DNA of 64,000 bases from Streptomyces phaeofaciens (GCF_014648915.1 NZ_BMSA01000002.1:558001-622000), one strand, 5' to 3'; shown: positions 1-9,660, numbered from the stretch's first letter. Notes: generated by a model from the letters alone, not told the origin. Translations and numbers: made by a program.

Positions 1-205
1 AACACGCAGCACCGACGTCGTGGGAGAGGAAGTCCGCCGCATGGGTTCGACCATCTGCCCGGGCCGCAGCAGCCGCACCGACCTGGACTGGACGGTGCTG
101 CACGCGGCCACGACCGCGCCTATTCGAGGGGCGGCGGGCACGGGCAGTCGTCTATCCTCCGATTCGAGTGGGATCGGTTTCGGTCTCGCCCGCAATCTTG
201 AGGAG

Positions 206-901
206 GTGGGTCCGGTCACCGGTACCGACGCAGGGACCGACAACGGCCAGGCGGAGCTGCCCGAGGGCCAGGGCACGGACGCGGCGACGGGCACGGAGTC
301 GACCGCGGAGCGCAGTGCGCGCTTCGAGCGGGACGCGCTGGAGTTCCTCGACCAGATGTATTCGGCCGCGCTGCGCATGACGCGCAACCCGGCGGACGCG
401 GAGGACCTGGTGCAGGAGACGTACGCCAAGGCGTACGCGTCCTTCCACCAGTTCCGCGAGGGCACCAACCTCAAGGCCTGGCTGTACCGGATCCTCACCA
501 ACACCTTCATCAACTCGTACCGCAAGAAGCAGCGCGAGCCCCAGCGCAGTGCGGCCGAGGAGATCGAGGACTGGCAGCTGGCCCGTGCCGAGTCGCACAT
601 GTCGACCGGTCTGCGCTCCGCCGAGTCGCAGGCGCTGGACCACCTGCCCGATTCGGACGTGAAGGAAGCACTTCAGGCGATCCCCGAAGAGTTCCGCATC
701 GCCGTGTATCTCGCGGATGTCGAGGGCTTTGCGTACAAGGAGATCGCCGACATCATGGGGACACCCATCGGTACGGTGATGTCCCGGCTGCACCGGGGCC
801 GCCGTCAACTGCGCGGCATGCTCGAGGACTACGCCCGTGAGCGCGGGCTGGTCCCGGCCGGCGCCGGAGAGTCGAACGAAGCGAAAGGTTCGGGCTCATG
901 A
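206..901 (+). CDS. sigR: ECF RNA polymerase sigma factor SigR (thiol-oxidative stress)
   Basis: Group 4 (ECF) sigma factor that directs the disulfide-stress regulon (thioredoxin, mycothiol, proteolysis genes). From the GTG at 206 it is 231 aa. Region 2 is around [20 protein letters not shown] and the region 4 helix-turn-helix is around [20 protein letters not shown]. The identity rests on this sequence plus the adjacent rsrA, which overlaps by ATGA. The reading frame is open upstream, and an ATG at 41 would add exactly 55 residues; this matches the unstable SigR-prime isoform I recall from S. coelicolor. The AGGAGG motif abuts the GTG with no spacing, so the exact short start is less certain than the gene itself. 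Confidence 0.95.
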
Positions 902-1209
902 GCTGCGGAGATCCGCACGAGACGGACTGCAGTGAGGTCCTCGACCACCTGTACGAGTACCTCGACAGTGAGATGCCCCCGCTCGACCGGGACAAGTTCC
1001 AGCACCACTTCGAGGAGTGCTCGCCCTGCCTGGAGAAGTACGGGCTGGAGGAGGCTGTGAAGAAGCTGGTCAAGCGGTGCTGCGGGCATGACGACGTGCC
1101 CACCGACCTGCGCGCCAAGGTTCTCGGCCGGCTCGACCTGATCCGCTCCGGCCAGGCCGTGCCCGAGCACGAGGTGACGGCCGCCCCCGTGACTCCCCAG
1201 GAGTCCTGA
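898..1209 (+). CDS. rsrA: Redox-sensing zinc anti-sigma factor RsrA
   Basis: Binds and silences SigR when reduced; oxidation forms a disulfide, expels zinc and frees SigR. The 103-aa protein carries the full ZAS set: Cys3, Cys11, His37, Cys41, Cys44 and the Cys61-Cys62 pair, at the same positions as I recall for S. coelicolor RsrA. The HxxxCxxC core is HFEECSPC. Its ATG overlaps the sigR stop (ATGA), so the two are translationally coupled, which fits a stoichiometric sigma/anti-sigma pair. The C-terminal 25 residues are Pro/Ala/Glu-rich and probably disordered. No transmembrane segment: a soluble anti-sigma factor. Confidence 0.96.
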
Positions 1210-1326
1210 GGCACCCGCCGCCATCGCCGCTGCCCACCGCCGCACCCGCACAGGTGCCCCAGGCGCGGGCAGCCGTGCGGCCGCGGCGGCCCTGAATCGC
1301 CCGCGGGTCACTCGAATGTGCTAATC

Positions 1327-1369
1327 GGCGGGTGATACGCCCGCCCGACCACCCCCGGCCGTCCTAGGC
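1327..1369 (+). promoter_or_regulatory. Possible promoter and inverted repeat before HD-GYP gene
   Basis: In the 200-base gap after rsrA there is an inverted repeat, GGCGGG, 7 bases, CCCGCC (1327-1345), followed by a TAGGCT -10-like hexamer at 1364-1369. A purine-rich GGGGGAGGCGGAG ribosome site precedes the ATG at 1412. No convincing -35 was seen. The repeat could be an operator or only GC-rich coincidence. Confidence 0.35.
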
Positions 1370-1411
1370 TCCTGAGCCCGGACAGGCACAGCTGGGGGAG
1401 GCGGAGCGGAC

Positions 1412-2719
1412 ATGCAGGGAGTTCCGGTACGGGCGCGTGTCCATGTCGCCTGTGCCGCCCTCGGCGCCCTGGTCTGTCTCGCCCCGCTCACCACCGTACG
1501 CACGCCCTGGTGGACCGTCGGGCTGCTCGCCGCCCTGTACGCGGGGGGCGAGCAGATCGCCCGGCGCCGGTTCGCGGGCACCTTCTCGACCGTGCTGCTC
1601 GCCGGCGCCTTTCTGCTGCCGCCACCCGCCGCCGCGCTCGTCCCCCTCCCCGGGGCCCTGTTCTCGCACGTCGAGCAGGGCCCCGTTCTGCTGCGCCGGA
1701 TCTGGCGCGCGGCCCAGTCCTCGCTCGCGGTGTGGGCCGCCGCGCGGGCGCACGGAGCGCTGGGCGGGCCGGACGCCATGCTCGGCGCCGCGCTGCCGTA
1801 CGCGCTGCTGCCGGCCGGCGCGGCCGTCCTCGTCTTCTGCGCGGTGCTCGTCCTGCTGGACGGCGGGATGCTCGCGCTCGCCGAGGGCCTGCCGCTGCGC
1901 CGGGTCTGCCGGGGGCTGTTCGTGCGCTCCCTCGCCCCCCTCGCCGTGCACGGGCTCGCCGGGCTGATGACGGCCGTGCTGTGGCGCAGCCCCTACGGAC
2001 CGGTCTCCGCGCTGCTCGTGCTGTTCCCGGTGGGCGTCTCCTGGTGGGTGTTCGCCCAGTACCACCGGGAGCGGGCCGCGCACCGGGCGACCATCCGGGC
2101 GCTGGTGCAGGCCGTCGACATCAAGGACGGGTACACCCGCGGGCACAGTGAGCGGGTCGGCCAGGCCTCGATGATGATCGCGCGCGAACTCGGTATGGAC
2201 GAGGGGCGGATCGAGGTCCTCCGGTTCGCCGGGATCCTGCACGACGTCGGCAAGCTCGGCGTCCCCACCCGGCTGCTCCGCAAGGACGGGCCGCTGACCC
2301 CCGAGGAACGGCGGGTGATCGAGCTGCACCCCGAGTACGGCCACGAGATCACCCGGGGCATCTCCTTCCTCGGCGAGGCCCGCTCGGCGATCCTCCACCA
2401 CCACGAACGGATCGACGGCAGCGGTTACCCGTATGGACTGGTCGGCCGTCAGATCCCGGAGTCCGCACGGGTGGTGGCCGTCGCGGACGCCTTCGACGCG
2501 ATGACCTCCAACCGGAGCTACAGCCGGGCAAGGCCGGTGGACACGGCACTGGAGGAACTGCGGCGGTGCGCCGGGACCCACTTCGACCCGCGGATGGTGA
2601 CGGCCCTGGTACGGGTGATCGACCGCGACGGCTGGCATCCCGTGGTCACCGCCGACGAGCCCTCGCCCGCCCTTCCCCCGCAGCCGTCCGCCCGGCAGCG
2701 CCCCGAGGTACGCCGATGA
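1412..2719 (+). CDS. Membrane HD-GYP domain protein (putative c-di-GMP phosphodiesterase)
   Basis: A 435-aa protein with several hydrophobic segments in residues 1-215 and a C-terminal HD-GYP domain (about 225-415). The catalytic signature is complete: HDVGK at 277-281 and HHHERIDGSGYP at about 329-340, with an upstream GHS histidine near 245. HD-GYP enzymes hydrolyse cyclic di-GMP, so this is probably a membrane-anchored c-di-GMP phosphodiesterase facing the cytoplasm. There is no separate sensory domain; the membrane portion may be the sensor. It is coupled by ATGA overlap to a shorter-motif paralogue downstream. The substrate is inferred from the family. Confidence 0.85.
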   Translation: MQGVPVRARVHVACAALGALVCLAPLTTVRTPWWTVGLLAALYAGGEQIARRRFAGTFSTVLLAGAFLLPPPAAALVPLPGALFSHVEQGPVLLRRIWRAAQSSLAVWAAARAHGALGGPDAMLGAALPYALLPAGAAVLVFCAVLVLLDGGMLALAEGLPLRRVCRGLFVRSLAPLAVHGLAGLMTAVLWRSPYGPVSALLVLFPVGVSWWVFAQYHRERAAHRATIRALVQAVDIKDGYTRGHSERVGQASMMIARELGMDEGRIEVLRFAGILHDVGKLGVPTRLLRKDGPLTPEERRVIELHPEYGHEITRGISFLGEARSAILHHHERIDGSGYPYGLVGRQIPESARVVAVADAFDAMTSNRSYSRARPVDTALEELRRCAGTHFDPRMVTALVRVIDRDGWHPVVTADEPSPALPPQPSARQRPEVRR

Positions 2720-4050
2720 CCTCACGCCGTCCCCTCCTCGTCCTGCGCGCCGCCGCCGCGCTCCTCGCCGCCCTCTCCCTCCTCGCCACCCTGCGCACGG
2801 GCGTCGAGGCACGGCCGACCGCCCTCGCCTTCGGTGTCCTGGTGGCCGTCGGCGAGCTGATCCGCTGGAGCGGCGGACCCGGGCCGCGCGAGGCCGCGCC
2901 GCTCGGCGCCGCCGGGGCCCTGTCGTACGCGCTGGTCGGGGAGCACGCGGGTCAGCCCACGCACCACGGGGTCGCCCAGGTGGTGTCGGTCGTGGCGGCC
3001 GCCGCGCTGCTGGGCAGCGTGCCGCACGTGGCCCGGGGGCAGGGACCGGTCCTCGACCACCTGGTCCGGCGGGTCCTGGCCGCCGGCTTCACCGCCGTGT
3101 GCTTCCAGCCGCTCTACCACCGCGGCTTCTTCGACGGCTGGAGCGGCCCGGCGTACGCGCTGCTGCTGCTCGCGCTGCTCGTCATGACCGTGCTCTGCGA
3201 CGCCGTGGTCGCCGCCGCGCTGGCCCACTCCCGCACCGGCTGGCCGTTCGGGCCGCTGCTGCGGGACGAGCTGCGGGCCGTGCCCGGCATCGGGTCGGCG
3301 GTGTGCGCGACGGGCGCGGTGATGGCGCTCGCGGTGGCCGTCGTCGGCCTGTGGGCGCTGCCCGTGTTCTCGGTGCCGCTGCTGCTCACCCAGCTGTCCC
3401 TGCGCCGGTGCGCCGCCGTGCGCGCGACCTACCGGCAGACCATCGCCTCCCTCGCCCGCGCCACCGAGATCGCCGGGTACACGCCGGCCGGACACGCCCA
3501 CCGGGTCGCCGCGCTCGGCCAGGCCGTGGGCCGTGACCTGGGGCTTCCGGAGGCCGAGCTGACCGTCCTGGAGTACGCGTCCCTCATGCACGACATCGGC
3601 CAGCTCAGCCTCGTCGACCCGGTCCCGGCCGGCGCCACCGCGGACCTGCCCGCGGCCGAGCAGCGGCGGATCGCCCTGCTGGGCGGGGCCGTCGTCCGCC
3701 AGACCGGGGCGAGCGCCCAGGTCGCCGCGGTCGTCGAGCGGCAGGCCGACCCCTACCTCGAGCAGCCGGCGGCCGCCCGCATAGTCCGGGTGGTGAACGC
3801 CTACGAGGAGAAGGTGCGCGACGCCGGCCCCGGTGGGCCGCTCACCGCCCTGGAGGAGCTGCGGCTGGGCACCGGCGGGGAGTACGCGCCGGAGGTCGTG
3901 GAGGCGCTGGCCAGGGTGCTCGGGGATCAAGGGGGCGGCGCGCCGGGGGTGCCCCCGGGCGTTCAGCCCTGGGGGAGTCCCGGGCAGGCCGCCGGCGGGC
4001 GTCGGGCGGGACTGTCTGACCCTGCCCAGGGCTGGGTAACCCATGGGTAA
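2716..4050 (+). CDS. Membrane protein with degenerate HD-GYP-like domain
   Basis: A 444-aa paralogue of the preceding gene, starting at an ATG that overlaps its stop. The N-terminal half is hydrophobic (segments near 8-26, 36-48, 84-100, 144-168, 195-222). The C-terminal half keeps one HD pair in MHDIGQ (about 291-296), but the lysine of HDxGK is Gln and the GYP loop with its HHExxDGxGYP residues is missing. I infer it binds but does not cleave a cyclic dinucleotide, or acts as a partner of the upstream enzyme. Loss of the GYP residues is visible; the loss of activity is inference. Confidence 0.75.
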   Translation: MTSRRPLLVLRAAAALLAALSLLATLRTGVEARPTALAFGVLVAVGELIRWSGGPGPREAAPLGAAGALSYALVGEHAGQPTHHGVAQVVSVVAAAALLGSVPHVARGQGPVLDHLVRRVLAAGFTAVCFQPLYHRGFFDGWSGPAYALLLLALLVMTVLCDAVVAAALAHSRTGWPFGPLLRDELRAVPGIGSAVCATGAVMALAVAVVGLWALPVFSVPLLLTQLSLRRCAAVRATYRQTIASLARATEIAGYTPAGHAHRVAALGQAVGRDLGLPEAELTVLEYASLMHDIGQLSLVDPVPAGATADLPAAEQRRIALLGGAVVRQTGASAQVAAVVERQADPYLEQPAAARIVRVVNAYEEKVRDAGPGGPLTALEELRLGTGGEYAPEVVEALARVLGDQGGGAPGVPPGVQPWGSPGQAAGGRRAGLSDPAQGWVTHG

Positions 4051-4144
4051 TGAGCGGCCCTCCAGCCACACGTGGTTGGATGCGAGGGAGAGAGTGTCCG
4101 GGGGCACTGGCCAGCCCACACCACGGAACTGGCAGGCGGGAATC

Positions 4145-5125
4145 GTGAGGATCTTCGGCAAGGGACGGCACCGGCCCTCCGCCTCCTGGCGGCAGGCCAC
4201 CGACCGCGCGTTCACGCTGATCGGCGACGGACGCTACGAGGACGCGGGGGCGCTGCTGACACGTGCCGCCGACCTGGAACCCTGGCTGTCCGAGTCCTGG
4301 TTCAACCTCGCCCTGCTGCACAAGTTCCGGCACGACTGGGAGCAGGCCCGTACCGCCGGGCTGCGGGCCGTGGCCCTGCTCGACCGCGAGACCGGCGCCC
4401 CCGACTGGTGGAACGTCGGCATCGCCGCCACCGCGCTCCAGGACTGGCCGCTGGCCCGCCGCGCCTGGCAGGCGTACGGACTGCACGTCCCCGGCAGTGT
4501 GACCGGCTCCGGCGAGCCCCTCGGCATGGAGCTGGGCAGCGCCGCCGTCCGGCTGTCGCCCGAGGGGGAGGCCGAGGTGGTGTGGGGGCGGCGGCTGGAC
4601 CCCGCGCGCATCGAGGTGCTGTCGATCCCGCTGCCGTCGTCCGGGCGGCGCTGGGGCGAGGTCGTGCTGCACGACGGCGTCCCGCACGGGGAGCGGACCA
4701 CGTCCTCCGGGCACGCGTACCCCGTCTTCGACGAGATCGAGCTGTGGGCGCCGTCGCCGGTCCCCACCTGGGTGGTGCTGCTGGAGGCGGCCGGTGAGGC
4801 GGACCGGGACGCCCTGGAGCAGCTGGCCGCCGACGCGGGGTTCGCCGCGGAGGACTGGTCGTCGTCCGTGCGGCTGCTGTGCCGGATGTGCTCGGAGTCG
4901 CGGATGCCGTCGGACGAGGGCGACGGGGAGCATCTCGATCCCCACGACCACAGCGAGCCGGGGCACCCCGGACCGCTCGGGCATCGCACCGACGGGCAGC
5001 TGTGGGTGCCGGAGCGGGAGTGCGGGGTGGCCGCGCCGGCATCGCTGGTCAGAGGCCTGCTGGACGGCTGGGTCGCCGACAGCCCGGATTCCCGTGACTG
5101 GCGCGATCTGGAAGAGGTCTGCTGA
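4145..5125 (+). CDS. TPR-repeat hypothetical protein
   Basis: A 326-aa soluble protein. The first ~120 residues contain tetratricopeptide-like helices (RAFTLIGDGRYEDAGALLTR, AADLEPWLSESWFNLALLHK, then GIAATALQDWPLARRAWQAY), a protein-interaction fold. The remainder is not recognised; it has a His/Asp-rich stretch (DPHDHSEPGHPGPLGH), a C-rich LCRMC motif and a late Cys. I chose the GTG at 4145, preceded by a GGCGGG purine run. The frame is open back to an ATG at 4043 inside the previous gene, but that extension looks non-globular. Function unknown; conserved position before def in streptomycetes as I recall. Confidence 0.7.
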   Translation: MRIFGKGRHRPSASWRQATDRAFTLIGDGRYEDAGALLTRAADLEPWLSESWFNLALLHKFRHDWEQARTAGLRAVALLDRETGAPDWWNVGIAATALQDWPLARRAWQAYGLHVPGSVTGSGEPLGMELGSAAVRLSPEGEAEVVWGRRLDPARIEVLSIPLPSSGRRWGEVVLHDGVPHGERTTSSGHAYPVFDEIELWAPSPVPTWVVLLEAAGEADRDALEQLAADAGFAAEDWSSSVRLLCRMCSESRMPSDEGDGEHLDPHDHSEPGHPGPLGHRTDGQLWVPERECGVAAPASLVRGLLDGWVADSPDSRDWRDLEEVC

Positions 5126-5278
5126 GGCAGTCCGTCGTCCGCGGGCCTGTCGTGGCCGGTCGCGCCCCGCGGCGCAGCCGCACGGGAGACACAGCCCCGC
5201 GCCCCGTGAGGGCGCGTCCCCGTACCCTGTATCGAGCATTACACCCCCCTTGTTTTTCTAGGAAGGCATACGTCGGTC

Positions 5279-5929
5279 ATGGCGCAGCAGGACACCGATC
5301 AGCAGCACGCGGGCGTGCTCCCCGTGGACGACGAGGGCTTCGTCATCGACACCGAGCAGGCGGAGGAGCGGGAGCTGGCGTACCGCGAGCGCGGCACCTC
5401 GCGGCCGATCACCGTCGTCGGGAACCCGGTGCTGCACAAGGAGTGCAAGGACGTCACCGAGTTCGGCGACGAGCTGCTGAAGCTGGTGGACGACATGTTC
5501 GCCAGCCAGCACACCGCCGAGGGCGTGGGCCTGGCCGCCAACCAGATCGGTGTCGACCTGAAGGTCTTCGTCTACGACTGCCCCGACGACGAGGGCGTGC
5601 GGCACACCGGTGTCGTCTGCAACCCCAAGCTGGTCGAACTGCCCGCCGAGCGGCGCCGGCTGGACGACAGCAACGAGGGCTGCCTCTCGGTGCCCACCGC
5701 CTACGCGCCGCTGGCCCGACCGGACTACGCCGAGGTGACCGGTCAGGACGAGAAGGGCAACCCGATCAAGGTGCGTGGCACCGGGTACTTCGCTCGGTGT
5801 TTGCAGCACGAGACCGATCACCTGTACGGATACCTCTACATCGACCGGCTGTCCAAGCGCGAACGCAAGGACGCGCTGCGCCAGATGGCCGAGAACGAGC
5901 CCCGCTACGCCGTGGTCGCCAACGACTGA
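5279..5929 (+). CDS. def: Peptide deformylase
   Basis: Removes the N-formyl group from nascent polypeptides, using a metal ion (usually Fe2+) in the ribosome-exit region. The 216-aa protein has all three family motifs: [17 protein letters not shown] (metal-binding Cys) and QHETDHLYG (HExxH). There is a family-atypical acidic extension of about 45 residues at the N-terminus ([20 protein letters not shown]) before the core begins at [18 protein letters not shown] -10-like box lies at about 5222 and an AGGAAGG ribosome site just before the ATG. Monocistronic, closed by a hairpin at 5947-5984. Confidence 0.95.
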   Translation: MAQQDTDQQHAGVLPVDDEGFVIDTEQAEERELAYRERGTSRPITVVGNPVLHKECKDVTEFGDELLKLVDDMFASQHTAEGVGLAANQIGVDLKVFVYDCPDDEGVRHTGVVCNPKLVELPAERRRLDDSNEGCLSVPTAYAPLARPDYAEVTGQDEKGNPIKVRGTGYFARCLQHETDHLYGYLYIDRLSKRERKDALRQMAENEPRYAVVAND

Positions 5930-5946
5930 GCGCATACGCGGAGATC

Positions 5947-5984
5947 ACGACGCCTGGCCGGGAACACTCCCGGTCAGGCGTCGT
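5947..5984 (+). terminator. Hairpin terminator after def
   Basis: A 16-bp stem with one G-T pair and a 6-base loop; arms are centred on CGCCTGGCCGGG and CCCGGTCAGGCG. No strong T tract follows, as is usual for Streptomyces terminators. Confidence 0.75.
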
Positions 5985-6088
5985 TCGTATGTCCGTCGCA
6001 TGTTCGATCGCTTACGCACATCCGCTGATCCATAACCAGTCACACAGGGGTGGATTCTCAGCATGTTGGTGTAGTGAATGCAGCAAAT

Positions 6089-6103
6089 CCGTTCCCAGAA
6101 CGG
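6089..6103. promoter_or_regulatory. Palindrome in the terpene-operon promoter region
   Basis: CCGTTC-CCA-GAACGG is a perfect 6-bp inverted repeat about 100 bases before the terpene synthase start, in a stretch noticeably lower in GC than the flanking genes. It could be an operator. No regulator is assigned and no clear -35/-10 pair was identified. Confidence 0.35.
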
Positions 6104-6203
6104 TCAGTTGTAGTGCTGAATGGGAAGGGCGGGGATACGCAACGGTGCGCGCCCGGCACGGCGGGAGGGGCGTGTGCCCACTGGCGGCTGAGAGGGGTTG
6201 TTC

Positions 6204-7301
6204 GTGCCAGCTTTCCCATACAGCACCACATACAGCACCACGGCGACGGCGGCCGCGCCCGCGGTCCCGCCCTCGCTCTCTCTTCCGGTCATCGAGGCGG
6301 TGTTTCCCCGGCGGCTGCATCCGTATTGGCCGCAGTTGCAGGAGAAGACCCGCTCCTGGCTGCTGGAAAAAAGGTTGATGCCGCCGGACAAGGTCGCAGA
6401 ATATGCCGACGGCCTGTGCTACACGGACCTGATGGCGGGCTACTACCTCGGCGCACCCGACGAGGTGCTCCAGGCCATAGCCGACTACAGCGCATGGTTC
6501 TTCGTCTGGGACGACCGGCACGACCGGGACGTCGTCCACGGCCGGGTCAAGGCCTGGCGGCAGCTTAGGTTCCGGTTGCACGCGGCGCTGGACGCCCCGG
6601 CGGAGCACCTCCACCACCGGGATCCGCTGGTGGCCGGGCTCGCGGACAGCGCGGGCCGGCTGTTCTCGTTCCTTCCCGGCACCTGGGGCGCGCGCTTCAC
6701 CCGGCACTTCCACGCCGTGATCGAGGCGTACGACCGGGAATTCCGCAATCGCCTGGAAGGGCGCGTCCCCGGGGTCGACGAATATCTTGCACTGCGGCGG
6801 CTCACCTTTGCGCACTGGATCTGGACGGACCTGCTCGAACCGAGCGCGGGATGTGAACTCCCGGATCCGGTGCGGAAACATCCGGCCTATCGGCGCGCGG
6901 CCGTACTGAGTCAGGAATTCGCCGCCTGGTACAACGATCTCTGCTCGCTCCCCAAAGAAATAGCGGGCGATGAGGTGCACAATCTCGGAATCAGTCTCAT
7001 CACCCATGAGGGACTGACTCTGGAAGAAGCAGTTGAAGAACTCCGACGGCGCGTCGAGGAATGCATATCAGAATTCCTCGTCGTCGAGCAGGACGTCTTA
7101 CGGCTCGCCGACCGCCTCGATGACGGGACGGTCCACGGAAAGGAACTCGGCGCCGCCGTACGGACCTGCCTCGCCAATATGCGGAACTGGTTCAGTTCCG
7201 TCTACTGGTTCCACCACGAGTCCGGCCGATACATGGTCGACAGCTGGGACGACCGGTCCACGCCCCCGTACGTCAACAACGAAGCGGCAGGTGAGAAATG
7301 A
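6204..7301 (+). CDS. Epi-isozizaene synthase (sesquiterpene cyclase)
   Basis: Class I terpene cyclase converting farnesyl diphosphate to the tricyclic sesquiterpene (+)-epi-isozizaene, the albaflavenone precursor. 365 aa from a GTG preceded by GAGAGGGG. The Mg-binding aspartate motif DDRHD is at 103-107 and the NSE-type motif NDLCSLPKE at 244-252. Long stretches match, as I recall them, the S. coelicolor enzyme, including the C-terminus [10 protein letters not shown]. Coupled by ATGA to the P450 that oxidises its product. Codon 299 (7098-7100) is TTA, the rare Leu codon read by bldA tRNA, so translation may be developmentally gated. The 3' third is lower in GC than neighbours. Confidence 0.93.
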   Translation: MPAFPYSTTYSTTATAAAPAVPPSLSLPVIEAVFPRRLHPYWPQLQEKTRSWLLEKRLMPPDKVAEYADGLCYTDLMAGYYLGAPDEVLQAIADYSAWFFVWDDRHDRDVVHGRVKAWRQLRFRLHAALDAPAEHLHHRDPLVAGLADSAGRLFSFLPGTWGARFTRHFHAVIEAYDREFRNRLEGRVPGVDEYLALRRLTFAHWIWTDLLEPSAGCELPDPVRKHPAYRRAAVLSQEFAAWYNDLCSLPKEIAGDEVHNLGISLITHEGLTLEEAVEELRRRVEECISEFLVVEQDVLRLADRLDDGTVHGKELGAAVRTCLANMRNWFSSVYWFHHESGRYMVDSWDDRSTPPYVNNEAAGEK

Positions 7302-8668
7302 CCGTCGAGTCGGTGAAACCCGTCACGTCCGAACCACCCGAGCTGCGTGAGCCACCCCTGGCCGGTGGCGGCGTCCCGCTGCTGGGCCACGGCTGGAGGC
7401 TGGCCCGTGACCCGCTGGCCTTCCTGGCCCGGCTGCGCGACCACGGCGACATCGTCCGCCTCAGGCTCGGCCCCAAGACGGTGTACGCCGTCACCGCGCC
7501 CGACCTCACCGGGGCGCTCGCCCTCAGCCCGGACTACATCATCTCCGGCCCCCTCTGGGAGTCCCTGGAGGACCTGCTCGGCAAGGAGGGCGTGGCCACC
7601 GCCAACGGCCCGCTCCACCGCAGGCAGCGACGCACCATCCAGCCCGCGTTCCGGCTCGACCACATCGCGTCCTACGGCCCGATCATGGAGGAGGAGGTGT
7701 ACGCGCTCGTCGACCGCTGGAAGGCCGGCGAGACCCTCGACATCACGGCGGAGTCCTTCCGGGTCGCCGTGCGCATCTCCGCCCGCTGTCTCATGCGCGG
7801 CAGCTACATGGACGAGCGGGCCGAGCACATCACCTCCGCGCTCGCCACCCTGTTCGCCGGTATGTACCAACGCATGGTCGTGCCCCTCGGACCCCTTTAT
7901 CGGGTACCGATTCCGGCCAACCGCGAATTCAACCGGGCGCTGGCCGATCTGCATCGCCTGGTGGACGAGATCGTCGCCGACCGCCGGGCATCCAGTCAAA
8001 AGCCGGACGATTTGCTGACGGCTTTGCTGGAGGCGAAGGACGAGAATGGGGACCCGATCGGGGAGCAGGAGATCCACGACCAGGTCATCGCGATACTCAC
8101 CCCCGGCAGCGAAACCGTCGGATCCCTGGTCATGTCGCTGCTCCTCGTCCTCGCGGAGCACCCGGATCAGGTGGACAAGATCCGCGCCGAGGTGAAAAGC
8201 GTGGTCGGTGACCGGACCGTCGCATTCGGCGACGTCCGAAAGCTCACGCACACCGCGAATGTCGTCGTCGAGACCATGCGTCTGCACCCCGCCGTATGGA
8301 TATTGACGCGGCGGGCGGTGACCGACACGAACCTCGGCGGATACCGCATTCCCGCCGGTGCGGACATCGTGTACAGCCCGTACGCGATCCAGCGCGATCC
8401 GCGGTCCTACCGGCGCCACGGCGAGTTCGATCCCGACCGCTGGCTCCCGGAACGGGCCAAGGAGGTGCCGAAGTACGCGATGGCCCCGTTCAGCGTCGGC
8501 AACCGGAAGTGCCCGAGCGACCACTTCTCGATGGCCGAGCTGACGCTGATCACCGCGGTCGTCGCGACCGCGTTCCGCTTCGAGCCGGCGGAGGGCTCCG
8601 ACCCCAGGACCCGTATCGGTATCACCCTGCGGCCGCGCCGGCTGAGGCTGCGGGCGATACCCGGGTGA
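7298..8668 (+). CDS. cyp170A1: Cytochrome P450 CYP170A1 (albaflavenone monooxygenase)
   Basis: Oxidises epi-isozizaene at C5 through albaflavenols to the ketone albaflavenone. The 456-aa protein has the I-helix segment ILTPGSET, the ExxR helix in [10 protein letters not shown], and the haem-ligand Cys in [13 protein letters not shown], where the usual Gly two places after Cys is replaced, as in this subfamily. The S. coelicolor orthologue is reported to have a second, farnesene-forming active site; whether that holds here cannot be judged from sequence. Start overlaps the cyclase stop (ATGA). No ferredoxin or ferredoxin reductase gene lies nearby, so redox partners are shared from elsewhere. 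Confidence 0.93.
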   Translation: MTVESVKPVTSEPPELREPPLAGGGVPLLGHGWRLARDPLAFLARLRDHGDIVRLRLGPKTVYAVTAPDLTGALALSPDYIISGPLWESLEDLLGKEGVATANGPLHRRQRRTIQPAFRLDHIASYGPIMEEEVYALVDRWKAGETLDITAESFRVAVRISARCLMRGSYMDERAEHITSALATLFAGMYQRMVVPLGPLYRVPIPANREFNRALADLHRLVDEIVADRRASSQKPDDLLTALLEAKDENGDPIGEQEIHDQVIAILTPGSETVGSLVMSLLLVLAEHPDQVDKIRAEVKSVVGDRTVAFGDVRKLTHTANVVVETMRLHPAVWILTRRAVTDTNLGGYRIPAGADIVYSPYAIQRDPRSYRRHGEFDPDRWLPERAKEVPKYAMAPFSVGNRKCPSDHFSMAELTLITAVVATAFRFEPAEGSDPRTRIGITLRPRRLRLRAIPG

Positions 8669-8694
8669 GCGCGGGGTGAGACACGACGTGCGGG

Positions 8695-9660
8695 TCAGGC
8701 GGCCTGCGGACCCCGGAACGCGCGCCGGTAGGCGTTCGGGGTCGTCCCCAGGGCCCGCACGAACTGATGGCGCAGGGCGCCCGCCGTGCCGAAGCCGGTG
8801 CGCCAGGCGATCGCGTCCATCGTCTCGTCCGTCGCCTCCAGCAGCTGCTGTGCCAGCAGGACGCGCTGGCGCAGGAGCCACCGGTAGGGGGTGGTGCCCG
8901 TCTCCTGCTGGAAACGGCGGGCGAAGGTCCGCGGGGCCATGTGGGCGCGGGCGGCGAGCTGCTCGACCGTGACCTCCTGGTCGAGGTGCTCGTCCATCCA
9001 CGCCAGCAGCGGGCCGATCGTGTCGCACGACGACGCGGGCAGCGGGCGGGCGATGTACTGCGCCTGGCCGCCGTCCCGGTGCGGCGGTACGACCATCCGC
9101 CGGGCGATGCCGTTGGCCACCTCGGGCCCCTGCTCCTTGCGCACGATGTGCAGACAGGCATCGATCCCCGCGGCCGTGCCGGCGGAGGTGATGACCGGGT
9201 CCTCGTCGACGTAGAGGACGTCCGGTTCGACGGCGGTCCGGGGGTACCGGCGGGCCAGCAGGTCCGCGTGCCGCCAGTGCGCCGCGCAGCGCCGCCCGTC
9301 GAGCAGCCCCGCGGCGCCCAGTACGAAGACGCCCGAGCAGACGCTGAGCACCCGGGCGCCCCGGTCCACCGCCCGGCGCAGGGCGTCGAGCAGCGCGGGC
9401 GGATAGTCCCGCTCGACGTTCGCGTCCGAGGCCGGTACGGCGATCAGATCGGCCTCCTCCAGCCGGTCCAGGCCGTACGGCGTGGACACGGTGAGCCCGC
9501 CGACATGGGTGCCCAGGACCGGGCCCTCCGCCGAGACCACCGCGAAGTCGTACGCCGGCAGCCCCTCGTCGCTGCGGTCGAGGCCGAACACCTCGCAGAC
9601 GACGCCGAGTTCGAAGGGATGTACGCCGTCGAGGAGGACGGCCGCCACGTTCTTCAGCAT
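8695..9660 (-). CDS. nrdS: GlxA-type AraC family regulator (NrdS)
   Basis: A 321-aa transcription regulator: an N-terminal DJ-1/PfpI-like domain (MLKNVAAVLLDGVHPFELGV onward, with the nucleophile-elbow-like VLSVCSG) and two C-terminal AraC helix-turn-helices (TVEQLAARAHMAPRTFARRF and MDAIAWRTGFGTAGALRHQF). It is the third gene of the nrdABS arrangement described for streptomycetes, where nrdS encodes an AraC-like protein, and the gene order matches here. The start chosen is the ATG at 9660 after GGAAGC; the frame extends 19 codons further upstream. A 257-base gap separates it from nrdB, so it may also have its own promoter. Confidence 0.85.
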   Translation of the reverse strand: MLKNVAAVLLDGVHPFELGVVCEVFGLDRSDEGLPAYDFAVVSAEGPVLGTHVGGLTVSTPYGLDRLEEADLIAVPASDANVERDYPPALLDALRRAVDRGARVLSVCSGVFVLGAAGLLDGRRCAAHWRHADLLARRYPRTAVEPDVLYVDEDPVITSAGTAAGIDACLHIVRKEQGPEVANGIARRMVVPPHRDGGQAQYIARPLPASSCDTIGPLLAWMDEHLDQEVTVEQLAARAHMAPRTFARRFQQETGTTPYRWLLRQRVLLAQQLLEATDETMDAIAWRTGFGTAGALRHQFVRALGTTPNAYRRAFRGPQAA

